NCBI GenBank assembly: GCA_964036315.1
Contig: OZ038482.1
Location: 8,427,520-8,491,519, forward strand
Length of the DNA stretch: 64,000 bases
Direction: 5' to 3'
Source: Acanthosepion esculentum
Taxonomy: Eukaryota > Mollusca > Cephalopoda > Sepiida > Sepiidae
The notes below the pieces were generated by a model. That model was not told the DNA's origin, did not search any database, and worked only from the letters and a program-made list of their open reading frames with translations. This document shows positions 1 through 11,600 of the stretch, in pieces. Every line of letters begins with the position of its first letter. Within the stretch, counting starts at the first letter, position 1. Both the position numbers and the translations under genes were made by a program.

Positions 1-690
1 TAATTTTGGGAGTTTGGAAACTCTGGCTTTTGTTGGGAAGTGTTACAAAGTAATCTGCATAATACTTGAGAGAAAAGTCACTGTTCCCTATACAAAGCCA
101 TTTGCAATAATGTTTTCTATCTCTTGAGACATCTTTTTTTTTTCTTTTCTTTTCTTTGCCCACGTCAAATAGTTTTTATAGAGACCTGATATTTCTTTAA
201 AGATTTAACACCTAACTTTTCTTCAAATAAAACCACAGAAATTTTCATGTTTTAGTCTTGTTTGAATTTTAACATCTTTTTTTCCACTTGTGTTTTGATA
301 ATTATAATTACTTTATTTCTCAGATGTTTCAACCAACAAAACACTCAACATGAAATCCTGTAGCAGTTGGCAGCATTTGGAATCTACACTTGTTCATTTT
401 CTTGTTGGCATATTCAGTTTATGAATTATCTCACTTGAAATATTGCTTGATGCTGACTATTCTGTTTGCTGCAGGACATTTCTGATTGGCAATTTTGCTT
501 TTAAACAAAGAAAAACAAAAGCCTCAATTACCTTCTCATCACAAATTGAAGTCTTTTCCTTGACTAATTCAGAATTATTTGGAAATTGAGATGGGAATTC
601 CAATCCAAATAGGAAGAATCACTATTTTATGTAACATGAATGTAAAATGCAAATCTGTGGAAATAAAGATGTTTTTCTAAAATAAATGGC
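1..690 (+). other. 3'-UTR-like segment of a gene to the left
   Basis: No open frame of note. Two AATAAA poly(A) signals lie at 662-667 and 681-686, and the stretch from about 471 is retained in a second copy near 42.1 kb, including the first signal. The first 35 bases also resemble 40848-40880. I infer that this is the 3' end of a plus-strand gene whose coding part lies left of the window, possibly a paralogue of the zinc-finger gene at 19-24 kb. The strand is inferred from the poly(A) signals. Confidence 0.4.
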
Positions 691-1800
691 TTTCCTTTTT
701 TTTTTTTCTTCCCCCTTTTTTTTTTTTTTTTAATGTTTACATGATACAAAAAATTAAAATCCTGTCATGTTCTATATATTTGCACAAACTAGAAATGCAT
801 AAAAAAAAAGTTGTGCAGTCAACTTAAATTCATAGCAGCTTTGATAGTTTTTTAGGCAGTTTCTTTTTAGCTGTACAAAGATTTGTTTATGCTCGTAGAT
901 AACGGTTTGCTGGCAGAATGGCCAGAAGAAATATCAGACATATTTAGTACCATTTATTGATTTTCAAACTTGGACATTATTTTTTTTTTAAATCTAAAAA
1001 AAAAATAGCCTTTTTCTTTCCCAAAGAATGAAGAAAAGAAAGGAAAGGGTTTTCTTTCTTTTTCTTTTTGTTTTAACCATCCCATTTTTTGAAGACATCA
1101 GATTCTCACTGCTCTTCCTGTACAAGCTTAGTTTGCCAGCATGTAATCCTTGGAGGTTTCCTGCTATATTTTTTATTTTTTGACTTTACTTTTAAAAGAA
1201 AATTCAATAACTGCAATACTTTGCACTGGGTTTTATTTATTTATTTTATTTATTTAAATCTTTGTCAATTTAAACTCTTCAAATAATGCCAATACAAAGC
1301 TTATCACTATTTTTAGCATATGCCATTTATTTTCTCTTCTTCCCAATTTGATTTATGTAGAATCCAAGCTGATATTGTTTCATAGCATTTCCCACCAATG
1401 CAATATACAAGATATTGTTTAAGAAATTTTTTTAGTTATGCAAATGCACGTTTAAAAGTACTTGGCCCAGTCCACTTCAGAAATCTGACCGAACATTGGC
1501 AGGAAGGGGGTCATTTTTTGAGAATCTCTTTTATTGAATGGATGACATTTTACAGATAACTATCTGCAGTAGTTTGATTTTTAAAAAATTTTTTTTTCTT
1601 CCCCCTCCCCTTTTCCTTCCTTCTAAACATTAAGCATGACTAAAAGTATTAGTGAACGGTATAGGAAAAAAATAATTCTATCCTCTGAAAAAGCATCATT
1701 CATTCTTGTTTGACACTGAGTTCTATCAAGTTTTCAGTTTTAATCTGATTTGAATGATTATGAAAATCCTGAATTTTATCAGAAATGTGATTGTTCATAC
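471..1800 (+). repeat. Segmental duplication, copy 1 (copy 2 at 42104-42850)
   Basis: 471-690 matches 42104-42330 almost base for base, and about 1185-1510 matches 42355-42650. Weaker similarity continues to about 1800. Copy 2 lacks roughly 490 bases corresponding to 700-1185. The order and orientation are the same, so this is a direct duplication about 41 kb apart rather than a short dispersed repeat. Confidence 0.75.
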
Positions 1801-2785
1801 TACATTAAGCAAACTATTTTGCAATGTAATTGCATTCAGGTTCAGATTGATTTTTCTGTTAATCATTCTTTTGTCCGTTGAAAATTATTTGTAAAATCAT
1901 TAAAAATCTGTTATAAATTGACAGTGAAGTGACTGTTTTCACTTTTCCTAAATTCTGTCATTGTTTCATTTCATGTGTAAGTTATTTTAAAGACATTCAA
2001 CTCTATAAAATAGATTACTGCTTCACAAAACAAGACATTCAGTTTTGACACATCTTTAGTAAAATGCATCACTGATTTATTTTTGTAAATTTTAAGCAAC
2101 AAAATGTTGAAATATGATTAACAAAACAATGAGGTTTCACAAGCTATTTCATACATCTGATTTAAAAATTGAAAATACTAAAATTTTCTCTTGCAAAAAA
2201 AAAATTGTCGTTTCAGTTTATTTCTTCTGAAAAATTTAAAACTAATTATAGATTTTTATTTTGCAATTTTTCCATTGAAGTCAAACTTCATTTGTTGATT
2301 CTAGAGATTTATTACTGCTTATTTTCCTGTTCATTTCTTTAAGGCTTTCTTTGACAAAACTACTAGAAATAACATTCTTCGAGAGTATGTCTACAAGCAC
2401 TTTCTTTAACTGGAAACAACATTCTGGTGACAGCTTCTTTCCAGTAGACATTTTTAGCCTGTTCTTTATTTTGAATTTATTTATTTATTCTTTAAAATCT
2501 AAATTTTCTAGTTGATTCTTGATTCTTTTGGGCAATTTTTTGAATTATCATCAAAAGAATATCCAAATTTCTCTGTTTTGATTGTTGTGAAACTCTTGGA
2601 GAGTGGCAAGTGTATATTTTCTTAAGTCAGGAGCCATCAAGCCTAAAATAAATGAGATCTTGCACTTAATTCTATTTAAAAAGAATCATATATACTAACA
2701 TTTTTACCAGCCCCAAAATGCCAAATTTCTTAGTGCATTTGAAGAATATTGTAGGTAAAATAACTCTTGAAATCTGCAAATTCAA
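1801..2785. other. Non-coding, AT-rich; nothing recognised
   Basis: The stretch is T-rich with many stops in all frames. I see no RNA gene, clear repeat or conserved motif. Confidence 0.5.
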
Positions 2786-2789
2786 ATCT

Positions 2790-3010
2790 TGAGGCTGAAC
2801 AGTACTAAATAAGAACTAGACGAGATCTGTGGACACGGACAGCAGAAGAACAATCTAAACCTGTAGATAAAATAAAGGACCCAGTTTGAAATTTCCTGAA
2901 TTTTATCCAAATTGACAAACACCCAAGGAAGGACAGAGGTCACAATGGATGAAATGTGATAACAAAAATGGGGACAATAGTCTGCATGTAAATCTTGAAA
3001 TTAATTCTAT
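2790..3010 (+). mobile_element. Decayed SINE, tail part
   Basis: The body matches the better copies at 28385-28685 and 37958-38262. Shared landmarks are 'GGACCCAGTTTGAAATT', a block like 'GATGAAATGTGATAAC' and the end block 'GGGGACAATAGTCTG'. The tRNA-like head is worn. Confidence 0.5.
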
Positions 3011-4538
3011 AAATGCTTGACAGAATTAAATATCTGTAAACGGTCAAGATGTGATATAGTCAATAATTATTTTTATTTTTTTTTTATAAGAAAAAGACGC
3101 AATTGATCAGTTTGGATTTTTTTGAAAGAAATAGAAAAATTAAATGATTACAATAATTAAAAAAATTCCACAATTTTTTTTTATTTTTATTTTCTTACAG
3201 ATGGATTGACAAATCAGGTTTCTCAAATGTCCCAGTACTTTACTTATTTTGCTGGTAGTGTATTAGTTTGGTCTTAATTGAATGTCTCATTGTATGTGTA
3301 TAACATTGCTGGCCTGGCTCAATCCCGGGGTGGTCCTACACCAGTCAGCTGATGGTTATCTGCTGAACAATTTGTCCCTTCATCTGTTCTGCCCCATGTT
3401 GTATTCTTCAATCACAGAGCAGTGACGTTCAAATGTTCATCCATACTTAAGTACTGAATCAAGTTGAAAGAACTGTGCTCGGAAAAAGCACAAGAATGCT
3501 TCTGCCAGTGAAAAGACAAACACAGGTCACTGGGTTAATTTTCAATTGGTTTATATAATTGTTGATACAACAAAATTAACACTTCCCATTAAAACTCTCT
3601 ACCATGACATGGAGTCTCTTGCCTCTAAAATTTGGAGCAGTCTAAAACATTCTCACAAGATGTTAGTTTGTCGGGAATTCTGTCATTAAGGCTCAACACC
3701 AGCAATTCTCTTGGCAGCAAATCATGTGGCTTTTTCCATCCTCTCCTGGTCACCACTAGCCTCTTGTGGTTTTCTGGTCGCCTCTCGCTCTAACTGCTGG
3801 CTTCAACTAAGTGTTCGATTTATATGTATTTTGTCCAACTCCTACTACACCTCAAAACTCATTAATTATTCATCAATTATTTTCTTTGACCCTGGAGACA
3901 TGACATCAACTGACAAACAAAGCAGTCGGCTATTTCAAAACAATAAACTTCATTTTTTTTTTTTTTCTTTTTAACAATTGGCTGTGTCATAATTGAATTT
4001 TTCCCATTAACCAACTTGTGTTTAAAAATTTATTTAAAATCTGTAAAGAATTCTCTTTGTTGATTTCCCAGTACGACCTGCCCAATTTACAAAACCTGGC
4101 TCGGCTTTACCCAAATTCACTCCCCGGCCATCAATGACCTTCAAATACCAAAACTGTGGACTATTCAAAACTGATTTTTTTTTAAATTTTTTTTTCTCTC
4201 CAATAAGTTTTTGTTCTTTGAAATTTGGCAAGAATTTTCTTTGGTTGTTTTAGTTTATATTTTCTCCAAACCATTCAGTGTTTCTACTTATCAGAAGGGA
4301 AAAAAATCTTTCTTTCTTTCTTCTTTTTCTTTCTGGGGTTTTCACATGAACCCTTTTAATCCTAATTTCTAACTAATAGTATCATGTGCGCTCAATGAAA
4401 CTGAAACAATATCTACAGTTAAAAGTTCTCTCTACTAAATTGAAAAAATTCCCTCTTGAAATTTTCAAATAACCAAAAATTAAACAAGATGCATCAATTT
4501 GTGTGTGTGTGGGGGGGATTATTTTTTTATATATAGTA
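3011..4538. other. Non-coding, AT-rich
   Basis: Only short chance frames are present (for example 3711-3974 plus), with no recognisable domain. A TG/G run lies at about 4499-4517. Confidence 0.5.
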
Positions 4539-4682
4539 ACCCACTGCTATAGTGCTGGGGTAGGGGTGATGATAGGAGGTAGAACACCTACCTGATTTTG
4601 GGGCCCTATTTTACAATATATACTGTAGATATTAGCTCAAAAAAGAAACTCAAAAAATTATACTAATTTATGCCAATGATAC

Positions 4683-5150
4683 CATAAGAAATTTTGGGAA
4701 ATTTGCTTTTTAAGCACTATGCTAAGTGCCTAAAATTTTCCCAAACAGTTATTTTTTTTATTCTAAATTTACATGCCTAATTTGAAAATAACATTTTTAT
4801 AAACTCTACCATTTTGGAGTTATCAACAATAAAAGTTCAGACTCATTTGTGTCATTGTTGGCTACAGCATGGCAGCTATTATTGGTGTTGCTTGTGTGTG
4901 TGTGTGTGCAATAATCAAGACAAGTGAATGTTTATTCCACAGCTAATATATGCAAACAATACCAGTAATGGCTGCTGCAACGCGAGTCTGAACTTTTATC
5001 GTCGACAGCTCAAAAGGTAGATTTTATGAAGATGTCTTTGTTATTTTTGTATTAAGCATGTAAATTTACACAACTATTCAGGAAATTTTTATTAGATACA
5101 GTGCAGGGTTTAAAAAGCAAATTACCCAAAATTTCAACTTATTTCAGTGT
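4683..5150. mobile_element. Nested foldback/MITE-like element with long inverted repeats
   Basis: The left arm from about 4683 to 4845 is the approximate reverse complement of about 4975-5150. Landmarks are 'AATTTGCTTTTTAA' on the left against 'TTAAAAAGCAAATT' on the right, and 'ATAAAAGTTCAGACTC' at 4829-4844 against 'GAGTCTGAACTTTTAT' at 4985-5000. The centre holds a short TG run. No open frame is present. It probably inserted into the surrounding Tigger-like element. Confidence 0.65.
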
Positions 5151-5396
5151 TTTACAGCAGACATTTTATACAATAAATTTTAACCATCCTCAAAAGTACT
5201 TCTTGCAACACATGGTCTAGTTTACAATGCCAAACACAGAAAGCATGAAGTATAAGAAATTAAATTTATTTCCACAAATATCACGTTTGCTATACATATG
5301 ATAAAATCAGACAATAAGTTAAAAAAAATACATTAATATTAATAAAATCATCAATGTCCATCAACTCAATGTTCAATAAAAGTCAGTGAGCTTCTT

Positions 5397-6893
5397 CTAC
5401 ACCCTGCCCTTCCTAGCTCTCAGCTGGGTCCTCCTGAGAAGGTTTCTCAGGTGTAGGGTGGTGATGAGTTCCTCATTCTGCTGCCCTTCCACATACTCAA
5501 TGAGCCAGTGGAGGTGGTCTACTGCATCAGTGTGGCTCTTGACTGGTGCTGCTGTTTCTTCCTCTGCCTCCTCCTTCACCTCATCTAGGATCTCCTGGTT
5601 GGTCAGAGTCTCTGTCACAGGGGTGTCATCCCCCACCTCTACCTGGGACCACATGTTGACCCAGCCCTGGAGGGTGAAGTCTGCATCCAGGTGTTTCTCC
5701 AGCTGGTTTTGTACTGTCTGGATCACTGCAGCAGTGAAGCCATCAAATGACACCACCTCTTCTCCAGCATCCTCCTCATCAAAGGCCCCACCCAAGGCCT
5801 TCCTCCAACAGTTCCTCATTGTAGCCTTGGAGACTACCTCCCAGGTCTTGGCTGTCAGGTAGAAGGCGTCCTTCAGGATCATCTCCTCCAGGTAGTCTGT
5901 GCTGGTGCTTGGAAGGTCCGGCATCTCCATTGCATTGCCAGTTCCTTCTTGTACAAGGACTTGATGGTGCCGACATCACAGGGCTGAATGATGATGTTCT
6001 TGGGTAGATACTTCACAAAGACCTGCCCATTTGGAGTCCTCAGAGTGCTGGCTGCTGGGTGGGTGCTGCAGTTGTCCAACAGCAGGACTGCCTTCACTGG
6101 TAGGTTTCTCAAGCACAGATGCCTCCTCACACTGGGGATGAAGTCCTTTAAGAACCAGTTCTTGAAGATCTCGGCAGTCATCCAGCTCCTTGCAGAGTTG
6201 GAATACAGCACCGGGAAGGTGGCCATATTCATGTGGTGGAGGCACCTAGAGGATTGGCAAGGTCTTCAGCTTGTCGGTCCCAACTGCATTACAGATGAAC
6301 AGGATGGTGATGCAGTTCTTCACTTGCTTGAAGCCCTCAGTCTTGTGGATGTCATCCTTCACAGCCAGGGTTCTGTCAGGGAGCATCTTGTAGAAGAGGC
6401 CTGTTTCATCTGTGTTTTAGAGCTGCTCCTTGGTCAGGAACTCCTTCAGCTGGGCTGGGGAGAAGTCTGCTGCTGCTGGATCTTCACTGCTCCTATGCTG
6501 TGCTTTTTCTGGAAATGCTAGAGTTTCCCCTTGCTGGCAATGAAGTCTCCATCACCCTCAGTTCCATGGAGCTGGCGATGAAACTTCTCTGCCTGGTGCC
6601 TCATGATGACCCTTGACAGAGGACTCCTCGAGCTCTGCTCTTTCACAAACCAGGTGAGCATAGCCTTGTCTAGCTGTTCAGCATTGGCTGTCCAGGCCTT
6701 CTTTCTACACAGTCCTTCTGACCCATGGACAGACTGTGAACTCTCACAGCTTGGTCTCCTCCTTCACCCAACCCCTGAGGGTGGATCCCTGTACCCCTGT
6801 ATCCCTGCTGATCTGTGTCTTCATTTCACCGTTCCGTATCCTGTCTATCAAATGCAGCTTTTCCTTTACTGTGTATGCTTTACATTTAGACAT
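5397..6893 (-). pseudogene. Tigger/jerky-type transposase, broken
   Basis: Reading the minus strand, a start codon at 6893-6891 opens a pipsqueak-type helix-turn-helix (residues like 'RIRNGEMKTQISRDTG' then 'STLRGW'). A CENP-B-type DNA-binding part ('WFVKE', 'FHRQLHG') and a DDE catalytic domain follow. All three acidic landmarks remain visible: D in 'NTDETGLFYK', D in 'LLLDNCSTHP' and D in 'QPCDVGTIKSLYKKEL'. The C-terminal 177 codons (5930-5397) are still open and acidic. The gene is dead: stops fall within the helix-turn-helix/CENP-B stretch, just before 'NTDET', and before 'VPPPHEYGH'. The catalytic core (6232-5940) is frameshifted relative to both ends. About 499 codons span the region, near the usual family length. 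The family call is from remembered motifs. Confidence 0.85.
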
Positions 6894-7416
6894 TTTGTAT
6901 TGGGGTTACAATTTCCTGGGAATTCCCGATTGCGACCCCTAATTACTATGTGCTATTTATATTTGTTTATTCATGAGAGATTCTTGATGTCTACTGCTGT
7001 ACAGTCAAACTGAACATGATCAACCAGAGAAAAGTACTCCTATTTATACCCCATCCATGGTATCTGATTGCAGTGATTGAATTTCTGTTAATTAAATATT
7101 ATAGGAACTCTTTGATTGTGTGCAAAATAGAAATATAAAGTAATCCTGTATAATTATTACCAATACAATTGGATTAAGTGTGAAACGGCCAAGGTGTTAA
7201 AATTTCGCAAAATTTGGGCTGTTTGATCATCCAAATCAAGGCAAAACATGTGAAAAAGAGGTGTAATTATTAAAACAAATTAGGATCCATCTGATGATCA
7301 CTGTTTATTTTATTGTGAAGAAGATGGCCCAGAAATTAGTAAAATAGGGTGTAATTTCTAAAAAAGTGAGCAATATTGATGGTGTGAGAGCAAAATCTTG
7401 GGGTCTACCACTTACC

Positions 7417-7538
7417 TGTGGTACACTGGTTTGCCTAATAGCAGTGGACTAACACACACACACACACATATATATATATATGTGTGTGAGTGTGTGTGTG
7501 TGTTAGTCCACTGCTATTAGGCAAACCAGTGTACCACA
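7417..7538. repeat. Near-perfect 122-bp palindrome at the transposon end
   Basis: The arm at 7417-7468 is the reverse complement of 7487-7538. The centre is a CA/TA/TG microsatellite (7452-7502). The left arm includes the right terminal repeat of the Tigger-like element; the right arm is a second, inverted copy of that same terminus. Confidence 0.85.
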
Positions 7539-9045
7539 CATATCTATATCTATCTATCTATATATATATATAAACACAAAATTTCCTCATATGGGGGTGG
7601 ATAGATCTATTTCAATTGACAAAAATCAGTCTTATCCAACTCCAGGTTTAATTTTATTTTCCATTTAAGGCTAATACCTTCCACATTACCCTAACCAAAA
7701 TCTCAGGCATTTCGTCTGACTGAAACATTGAAATGGATAAATTCTGTATCAATTTTTTGACGACTGTCAAAGTTGAATTTCTAATTCTGACATGAACACA
7801 GTCTATACACTGGGGTTGAATAAGACTGACATAGTTTTCATTGGTTGAAGCAGATCCTACCCCCCCAATATGAGATAATTTATATGCTCTGTTATAATAA
7901 ATACATTGAGCGTTTTTTGTGGATCAGTTTTAATATTTTATATTACTAGGATCCACTTGGATTATATACCAACAGCTCTATTACCTTATATATATATATA
8001 TATATAGTAAAATTCAAATGATGTAATACATTTATACTGAATAGTTATGTTGTTACTGTTGTATTTTCACTATAGTATTAATAAGAATGCTTAAATACAT
8101 TAATAGCCATGATGTTGAACAAATTCATTACTTACTGATCTCCAAGATGAATTGCCATCAAAGTTAAATTCATTTGGGGGGGTGTTTACTTAGCTAAAAG
8201 TGGTATAATACCATTGATTTCACTGCTTCTAAGACTAATTCGCTTACCATCAGCCATTAATGATTGCATAGTCAATCACTTTGAATTGACATTTGACAAC
8301 ATCTGCCAAGAATTATTTGTAATATGCTTGAATTCAGTGTCTGCTTGTTAATAAAAGAATTTTTTTAACTAATGCTCACCTAATACAAGAGCCACTCAAG
8401 GTAGGGGGTTACTGGTGGACTTATATTAGTGTAGGAAAGAACAAGCATTAGGAGCATAGCTTTTCTTTTCAGAGCTGAAGCAGAACTTAGAAGGAACTGG
8501 AAACCCAATCCTAAATGGGGAAATAAGTGATAAACCTCTATTCGTGTTCAAAAGACCAGGGAGGAGTGTGACCCGGACAACAGATGAACAATGAACATAT
8601 CTCTTCCTATTGAAGGTATTGGTATTGCTACTGCATTTTTTCTAAAAAGATCCATTGATAACTCAAGATAACAGGCAGTTTGAAGACTTTAATAAAATTC
8701 AGTGTTCTTATTAAAGAGTATATGAATAAAAATGTGTTAGAGTTGTAAAGACTATTCAGAACTTTAAAAATATATCAGGAACATTGTTAAAAATAGCAAA
8801 GATGAAGATGTTAGTTTGGAAAAGGAAAGTAGTTGTTTGTTTTCTTTTCTTTTGGGGGGTGGGGGTTGCAGGTCAATTTTACGCAATTGATTTGTTTTTA
8901 TGGCTGACTAAACCTGTGTGAGTTATTTAAAAAGAAAACATTTTGGATTGTAAGTAGCAGTAGTTTGTTGTTGTTTTTAGAGTGATTATTGCATTAACAA
9001 AATTTTGAGAATAATGTTGATTCTCCCAAATATAATTCCTACTTT
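7539..9045. other. Non-coding, with TA runs and a faint SINE remnant
   Basis: TA dinucleotide runs lie at about 7557-7571 and 7986-8006. At about 8470-8620 a block resembles the middle of the tRNA-headed SINE ('GACCCGGACAACAGATGAAC'). No supported gene. Confidence 0.45.
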
Positions 9046-9069
9046 TTAACCCATAGATGGATTCATATG

Positions 9070-9145
9070 TAACAAATTTGAACTCAGTTCTACAGTTTCT
9101 CAGTTCAAGCCATTATCCATTATACCACCTGCATACCCAGTTAAG
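9070..9145 (-). repeat. Worn tRNA-like (SINE head) sequence
   Basis: On the minus strand there is an A-box-like 'GGTGGTATAATGG' followed about 35 bases later by a B-box-like 'GAGTTCAAATTTG'. The arms no longer pair well, so this is a SINE head or tRNA relic, not a tRNA gene. Confidence 0.35.
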
Positions 9146-9349
9146 TAATTAGAATTTTTGTTGGAAATCATTGAATGTACCATTTGTAATATATTCAGTT
9201 TTTTTACTGTTTTTTCTTTTCCTTATTAGGTGATATAATTTCAATCACATTTGTATGGAATTTGGTGTCCTTAAGTGTCCTTAAGAATTTTTGGAATTTA
9301 AGATGATAAAGAATTGCACCAGCACAAATATTCAAGTGAAGAATAAGTG

Positions 9350-9960
9350 TCATGAAAATAGTCCTTTGCCAAAGTGAAGAATCTGTTCAATCTTTCCATG
9401 AACATACTCCTTGTGTATATCTACATGTTCCATCTTCATACAAACATGCTTTCTTTATCAATCTTGGTATGAAGGGCCCTTTGTGAATGAAAATTTCCCC
9501 AGAGTGTGTTTGCTGTTGTGAGTAGGAGGAAACCATTGAACACACCTTCTTTCACTGCAGTGTCATCCACCCACTGTGCAGGTTAATTGAAGGCTTCATG
9601 GTTCACATGCTGCACAGAATATTTTTCATTGTTGAGGCCAGTTTTGTCTGCAGCAAGGTGATACTGCCTTTTTCTAAAGCTGAACACTGTGTACTTTTGT
9701 TTACTGGGTGTTATGGAAGTCATGGAGCGGATGATGCAACAAGGAATTCTATGGGGATGAGAAGTTCGCCTTTTCCCAACTGCTCTTTTCCCTCAGCTTA
9801 AAATCAAGATCAGGGCAGAATAGTGGCAACTCTCTTCATCGGATTTTGGCAAAAAATGAGTGGCAGCTTCATGTCTGTTGAGTGAAAGAAGTTAACCTGA
9901 AGTGGCATTTTGACATTGGTTAGGCAAAAGAATTTTGGTCCTCTGGACTGAACATTTGGT
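9350..9960 (+). pseudogene. LINE reverse-transcriptase C-terminal fragment
   Basis: The plus frame reads 'EETIEHTFFHC' then 'HPLCRLIEGF' and 'FSKAEHCVLLF'. This matches, as I recall it, the C-terminal zinc-knuckle and tail of a common LINE family in animal genomes ('ETAEHxFFxC'). After a frameshift near 9715 the expected basic tail appears in another frame (a trace of 'LKIKIRAE' near 9797). A stop precedes 'EETIEH', and stops interrupt the tail. It is a 5'-truncated, dead copy. Confidence 0.65.
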
Positions 9961-11040
9961 AACACAGTTCAAAATAGGGTAGATTATGTTTTTTTTCTTT
10001 TAGTTTCTTCTCTTTACTTAGTTAAGATACATATGTTTGTCATCTCCTCTTTCTTTAATTTAATTTCCCAGTTAAAACATCAGTTCTCTATTGGATGTGG
10101 GTTGCTAATCTTATTTCGAGTGTACATTTCAGATTTGTTATGTCTGGATGAGTGTGTTTGAGTGAATGTTTGCTAGTGACTGGTTCAATTTTTTTTAGTT
10201 CCACATTAATTTCATCTGGTTAACTGATGTTTCTACCACAGTGTAGTATTGTGGCGGTGGGGGGGGCTTTTATTACTAATATAGTTTTGTAAATAGTATT
10301 TTAGCATTGTAAATACACATTGGGGTTTGATTTTTTAAAATACCCCCCCCCCCCCCCAAAAAAAAAAAAAACTGTACATATGGGGACTAGTTATAGTCTG
10401 GTCAATTTGGAGTGAATATAAGATGTACCCAGAAAAAAAAATGTTACCAAGATATGTTTTATATCATTGGAAGTGGAATTTTATATCTGGAAACAAAATG
10501 AAACCTCCTCTCTCATCCATGTTGGGGAATTTTTTTATGGCCATTTTTCTTTCTTTGCAATAAACAAGTGCTGAGAGATGAAACATGGTTTTTAGCCACT
10601 TGAGTAGTTTACACTTCTAAGTGGTTTCATGCACAGGTCATTTTGAATGTGTGTTATGAGTTATTTGAACATTATGATGTCAAATTATAATGTTTAGGTT
10701 ATGGTTCCTGATTTTGCAATATAATCTCTAACTGCTTCATATTCTTATAGATCAGATTGTATCAGCTAATAGATAGCATTCAAGAGACAGAGACTCATTT
10801 GAACATGGATTTTATTTGTGCTCTTGGATCAGTGAAGTGAAAAATCAACCAAGAGTGAACAAATCAAACTGCTAAGAAATACAGGAATTTTGTTTAATGT
10901 CTGTATTCTAACTTTTCTTCTTGAATGCTGCTGATGAAAAGGTTTCATGTTGTGTTATTTCTGCTACCAATATTTGTGTTTTGTGTTCTAAGAAGAATGC
11001 TATTTTGCAATACAAGTTTAAGGAATCTGAATATCCATAT
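9961..11040. other. Non-coding; C15/A13 homopolymer tract
   Basis: A run of 15 C followed by 13 A lies at about 10344-10371. A few weak frames are present, none recognisable. Confidence 0.5.
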
Positions 11041-11600
11041 TGCTCTTGTATTCCTAATCACTGGGTTCTTATGAGGATGCTACATCCTTAGATGCAGTCA
11101 TTCATGCATGGGGGTGGATGTTACTCAACATCAGCTGTATTTGGCCATGAGAAATGTGAGATAATAAGGCTTATTCATAAATCAAAAGCAATCCAGTCTT
11201 GTGTTACTTTATCTGATGCAATTGCTTCTCCTGCCCTGATTGCATTGTCAAGATGTATGGAGGAAAACCAGGTGATACATTGAAACTGTGCGGTCAGCTT
11301 TGTTCCACAGTCTCCATGTTCATCTTCAAGTTATGATTTTCAGTTAGTCATTGCCAACTTGATCATTGCAGCTGGAGTTGGGAAATGGTGCTTTAGCCCC
11401 AGTTCTTATTGATCTAGATTCTGCTCCTGAGAAATTACTGAAGTTTGTGCATTGTAAGTGCAAAATTTTGTCCAAGAGTCTTTGTAGCACAAACATCTGC
11501 TCTTGCCGGAAACATAGTCTCACATGTGTAACAGCATGCAGTGATAGGGTCACTGATTGCAACAAAATTTGTCTGGCTCTACAAAGAGAGGATGAATGGA
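11041..11600 (+). pseudogene. Transposon-derived protein, C-terminal Cys-rich fragment
   Basis: Two open pieces in different frames belong together. 11092-11283 reads 'FMHGGGCYSTSAVFGHEK', like the 'HAxxGCDxTSAxFGxGK' block of a widespread invertebrate element protein. A frame overlapping its end contains 'GGKPGDTL'. 11366-11575 gives 'APEKLLKFVHCKCK', then 'CSTNICSCRKHSLTCVTAC', a Cys-rich tail as in those proteins. The order and spacing fit one ancestral gene damaged by frameshifts and stops. The class of the parent element is not clear to me. Confidence 0.55.

Larger units (their letters stand above)
4539..7449 (-). mobile_element. Tigger/jerky-like DNA transposon (Tc1/mariner superfamily), defunct
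   Basis: The left end begins ACCCACTGCTAT and the right end, read on the minus strand, begins GTCCACTGCTAT. Both are flanked by TA (4537-4538 and 7450-7451), the target duplication expected for this superfamily. The terminal repeats stay loosely alike for about 100 bases, including a shared 'CCCTATTTTAC'. Between them lies a broken transposase on the minus strand, and a second foldback element is nested near the left end. Length of about 2.9 kb suits an autonomous Tigger-like element plus the nested insert. The exact ends are inferred. Confidence 0.7.

Noticed and set aside
5386..6521. Plus-strand frames of 158 and 177 codons over the transposase
   Set aside because: They are antisense shadows of the minus-strand transposase, which carries the recognisable motifs.
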